Positions 63,601 to 64,000 of a DNA stretch of 64,000 bases are shown here, one piece after another. Location of the stretch: the NCBI GenBank assembly GCA_006386115.1, contig VFIW01000013.1, forward strand, positions 744,001 through 808,000, written 5' to 3'. The first letter of the stretch is position 1. Each line of letters starts with the position of its first letter. The DNA comes from Globisporangium splendens (Eukaryota; Oomycota; Peronosporomycetes; Pythiales; Pythiaceae). Below the pieces are notes generated by a model that searched no databases, was not told the origin of the DNA, and was given only the letters and a program-made list of their open reading frames with translations. The translations under genes were made by a program, and so were the position numbers.

Positions 63601-64000
63601 GTGAGTCAAAAGTGCTCTCCAATAGTTGCGGTTGCAGAGCTCGGCGCGCCACTTCCGTTGATCCCACGCGCTCAGAAGCGTTCTCAGAACTACTACTAAT
63701 TCCAAAAGAAGCGCCATCGCTCGCACTCGAAATTAGTTCTTCATCAGGCTTTGCAGACGTCGTTTGGGTTGATAAAGTGTCGATTGTCAGAGAATTGTAT
63801 CGACTGGAGTGGGTTTCATCAGATCCCGTTGATCTGGAGTCCAATCGAGCGATTCTTTGCATCGAAAGTTGCTTCTGCAGCTCGTATTTCCTTTCCTGCA
63901 AGGAACGACTCTGCTGCTTCAACGCGTACAGTTCCTGGATGCGCTGCGGGATACCGCCAAACGATCCCGCGGCTTGTGCCTCGTGGCGGCTGGCAGCGGA
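60680..64000 (-). CDS. Large FG.F/W..F-motif protein, probable clathrin-adaptor accessory (5' partial)
   Basis: One open frame from the right edge to a TAG at 60680; at least 1106 residues, with the start outside the window. The visible beginning has a coiled coil (IQELYALKQQSRSLQERKYELQKQL). The body is Ser/Ala/Asp-rich with dozens of short aromatic motifs: FGDFSAPP, EFGEFGEW, SFGNFGAFETSFETDF, FGDFNAM, SAWSDF. DFG.F and W..F peptides bind the appendage domains of AP-1/AP-2/GGA, so an endocytic or TGN sorting role is inferred. Near the C-terminus sits an array of near-identical ~50-residue repeats (SSEPSFGAFESFEAEAGAST...EEDNV). The end is acidic (DDDEFERMLDAV). No enzymatic domain is visible; an EH or similar domain could lie beyond the edge. 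Confidence 0.78.
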   Translation of the reverse strand, partial: SAASRHEAQAAGSFGGIPQRIQELYALKQQSRSLQERKYELQKQLSMQRIARLDSRSTGSDETHSSRYNSLTIDTLSTQTTSAKPDEELISSASDGASFGISSSSENASERVGSTEVARRALQPQLLESTFDSLRLETRVRSLFSPMGDDSDKVSGFTANYSTENTVSAWTDGEKVSNAFSTNNPTNAQEEGSAWSDFSSPAAFNSFSNEFGDFSAPPTSATSWSTSGIDQFDGFGEGSSSDGKERPASPSLLVFSPSEASSAPPSERATSRFFGEDSSSSEAASKPSETLSSSSVSVSMRSIIDLYPAAPNSQAKEVVPVFDVFAETTSFSALDAGNEIDVNTQEVVPAFALAVNESPMPSLGGEPKRSEASDEKAGKTFDSRGNSSVASASGSHTVANASNESDYGATNNLVGDQPPVALASGDGFADFPSFDVPKSKPQENDTWGASEFGEFGEWSTSGDMESKTDSSFGNFGAFETSFETDFSKTQDAGDTVLWKTSDADESSFGNFTTFEQVSFEPPPDSATQPEGIHEDFSGSDFSAFGTFEASFDATPFFGEESSAAKSTDSFGDFNAMQPAEEFAQFGFFSDSRTGSANTDNMFSQNVTTSDANSAPIDTVQASESHESFGVFTDSRTASQINAFDQFDQTSTESSNSTFDAFGSFESITTVTTTPLENCKKATDAVTVKKESSEPSFGAFESFEAEAGASTTATTATTVTTTTDSEFVSTTTSAVVTEEDNVSSEPSFGAFESFEAEAGASTTATTATTVTTTTDSEFVSTTTSAVVTEEDNVSSEPSFGAFESFEAEAGASTTATTVTTTTDSEFVSTTTSAVVTEEDNVSSEPSFGAFESFEAEAGASTTATTATTVTTTTDSEFVSTTTSAVVTEEDNVSSEPSFGAFESFEAEAGASTTATTVTTTTDSEFVSTTTSAVVTEEDNVSSEPSFGAFESFETQMTTNVTTVTATINDEVVLTTTGVVAMRENVGDGSVEVGRDDAVCSSQLGAGGTESKLDDDEFERMLDAVPSGSDMGDSDFDLDAAIERSSVTSGAFASKSAANMAEEVDELLGGEIKDDIPGKTYTLDEVDSEIDAIFSPTSTATSAATTEF
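61147..61938 (-). repeat. Coding minisatellite, 153/144-bp units
   Basis: Unit starts on the plus strand fall at about 61147, 61291, 61444, 61588, 61741 and 61894, spaced by 144, 153, 144, 153 and 153 nt. The 9-bp difference is one GTGGCCGTC-type step (Ala-Thr-Thr in the protein). Five units are virtually identical including silent sites; the sixth, at the low-coordinate edge (C-terminal in the protein), is diverged. Each unit supplies one SFGAFESFE motif plus a Thr-rich linker. Confidence 0.92.

Overview
The window looks like nuclear DNA of an oomycete, most likely a Phytophthora-type peronosporalean. Genes are densely packed on both strands. Introns are short (about 60-110 nt) with plain GT..AG ends. 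The gene set is eukaryotic and includes families typical of oomycetes: tandem GH30 secreted glycosidases, an LRR/TKL receptor kinase, a zinc-finger/START lipid-binding protein, a SHAQKYF MYB and a bZIP regulator. All assignments come from reading translated motifs; no database search was run.

Layout. 1-10.8 kb holds housekeeping genes: the tail of an unknown gene, VPS11, a decayed WSS1-like protease relic, a small conserved gene, a LYR-motif protein and an RNF10-type RING ligase. 11.6-22.5 kb is a head-to-tail array of four GH30 glucosylceramidase-like genes; the last two are almost identical. 23-31 kb holds a chromate-type (CHR) transporter, a broken GH72 glucanosyltransferase pseudogene, and a tandem pair of DGAT2-like acyltransferases whose second copy carries a nonsense codon. 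31.4-36.3 kb has a divergent pair: an LRR receptor kinase and a TBC1D19-like Rab-GAP. 36.5-42.1 kb has a large PHD/ankyrin/HECT-like protein divergent from a mitochondrial carrier. 43-55 kb has a PDZ protein, an MMAA-type GTPase, a SHAQKYF MYB, a seven-HMG-box protein, an EamA/DMT transporter and a bZIP factor. 55-64 kb has the START protein, an AAAP amino-acid transporter, and a large FG.F-motif protein with an internal coding minisatellite that runs off the right edge.

Most genes are unrelated housekeeping functions. The functional grouping is the wall/lipid stretch from 11.6 to 31 kb: secreted GH30 enzymes, one apparently GPI-anchored, then a GH72 wall-remodelling relic and lipid acyltransferases. 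This stretch also shows the most evolutionary activity: tandem duplication, patchy homogenisation and pseudogenisation. I found no mobile element with recognisable coding capacity, no CRISPR array, no tRNA or rRNA, and no clearly new defence-type system. The most unusual protein is the PHD/ankyrin protein with a HECT fold that lacks the catalytic cysteine. Exon joins below were checked for reading-phase continuity by hand but not against transcripts.
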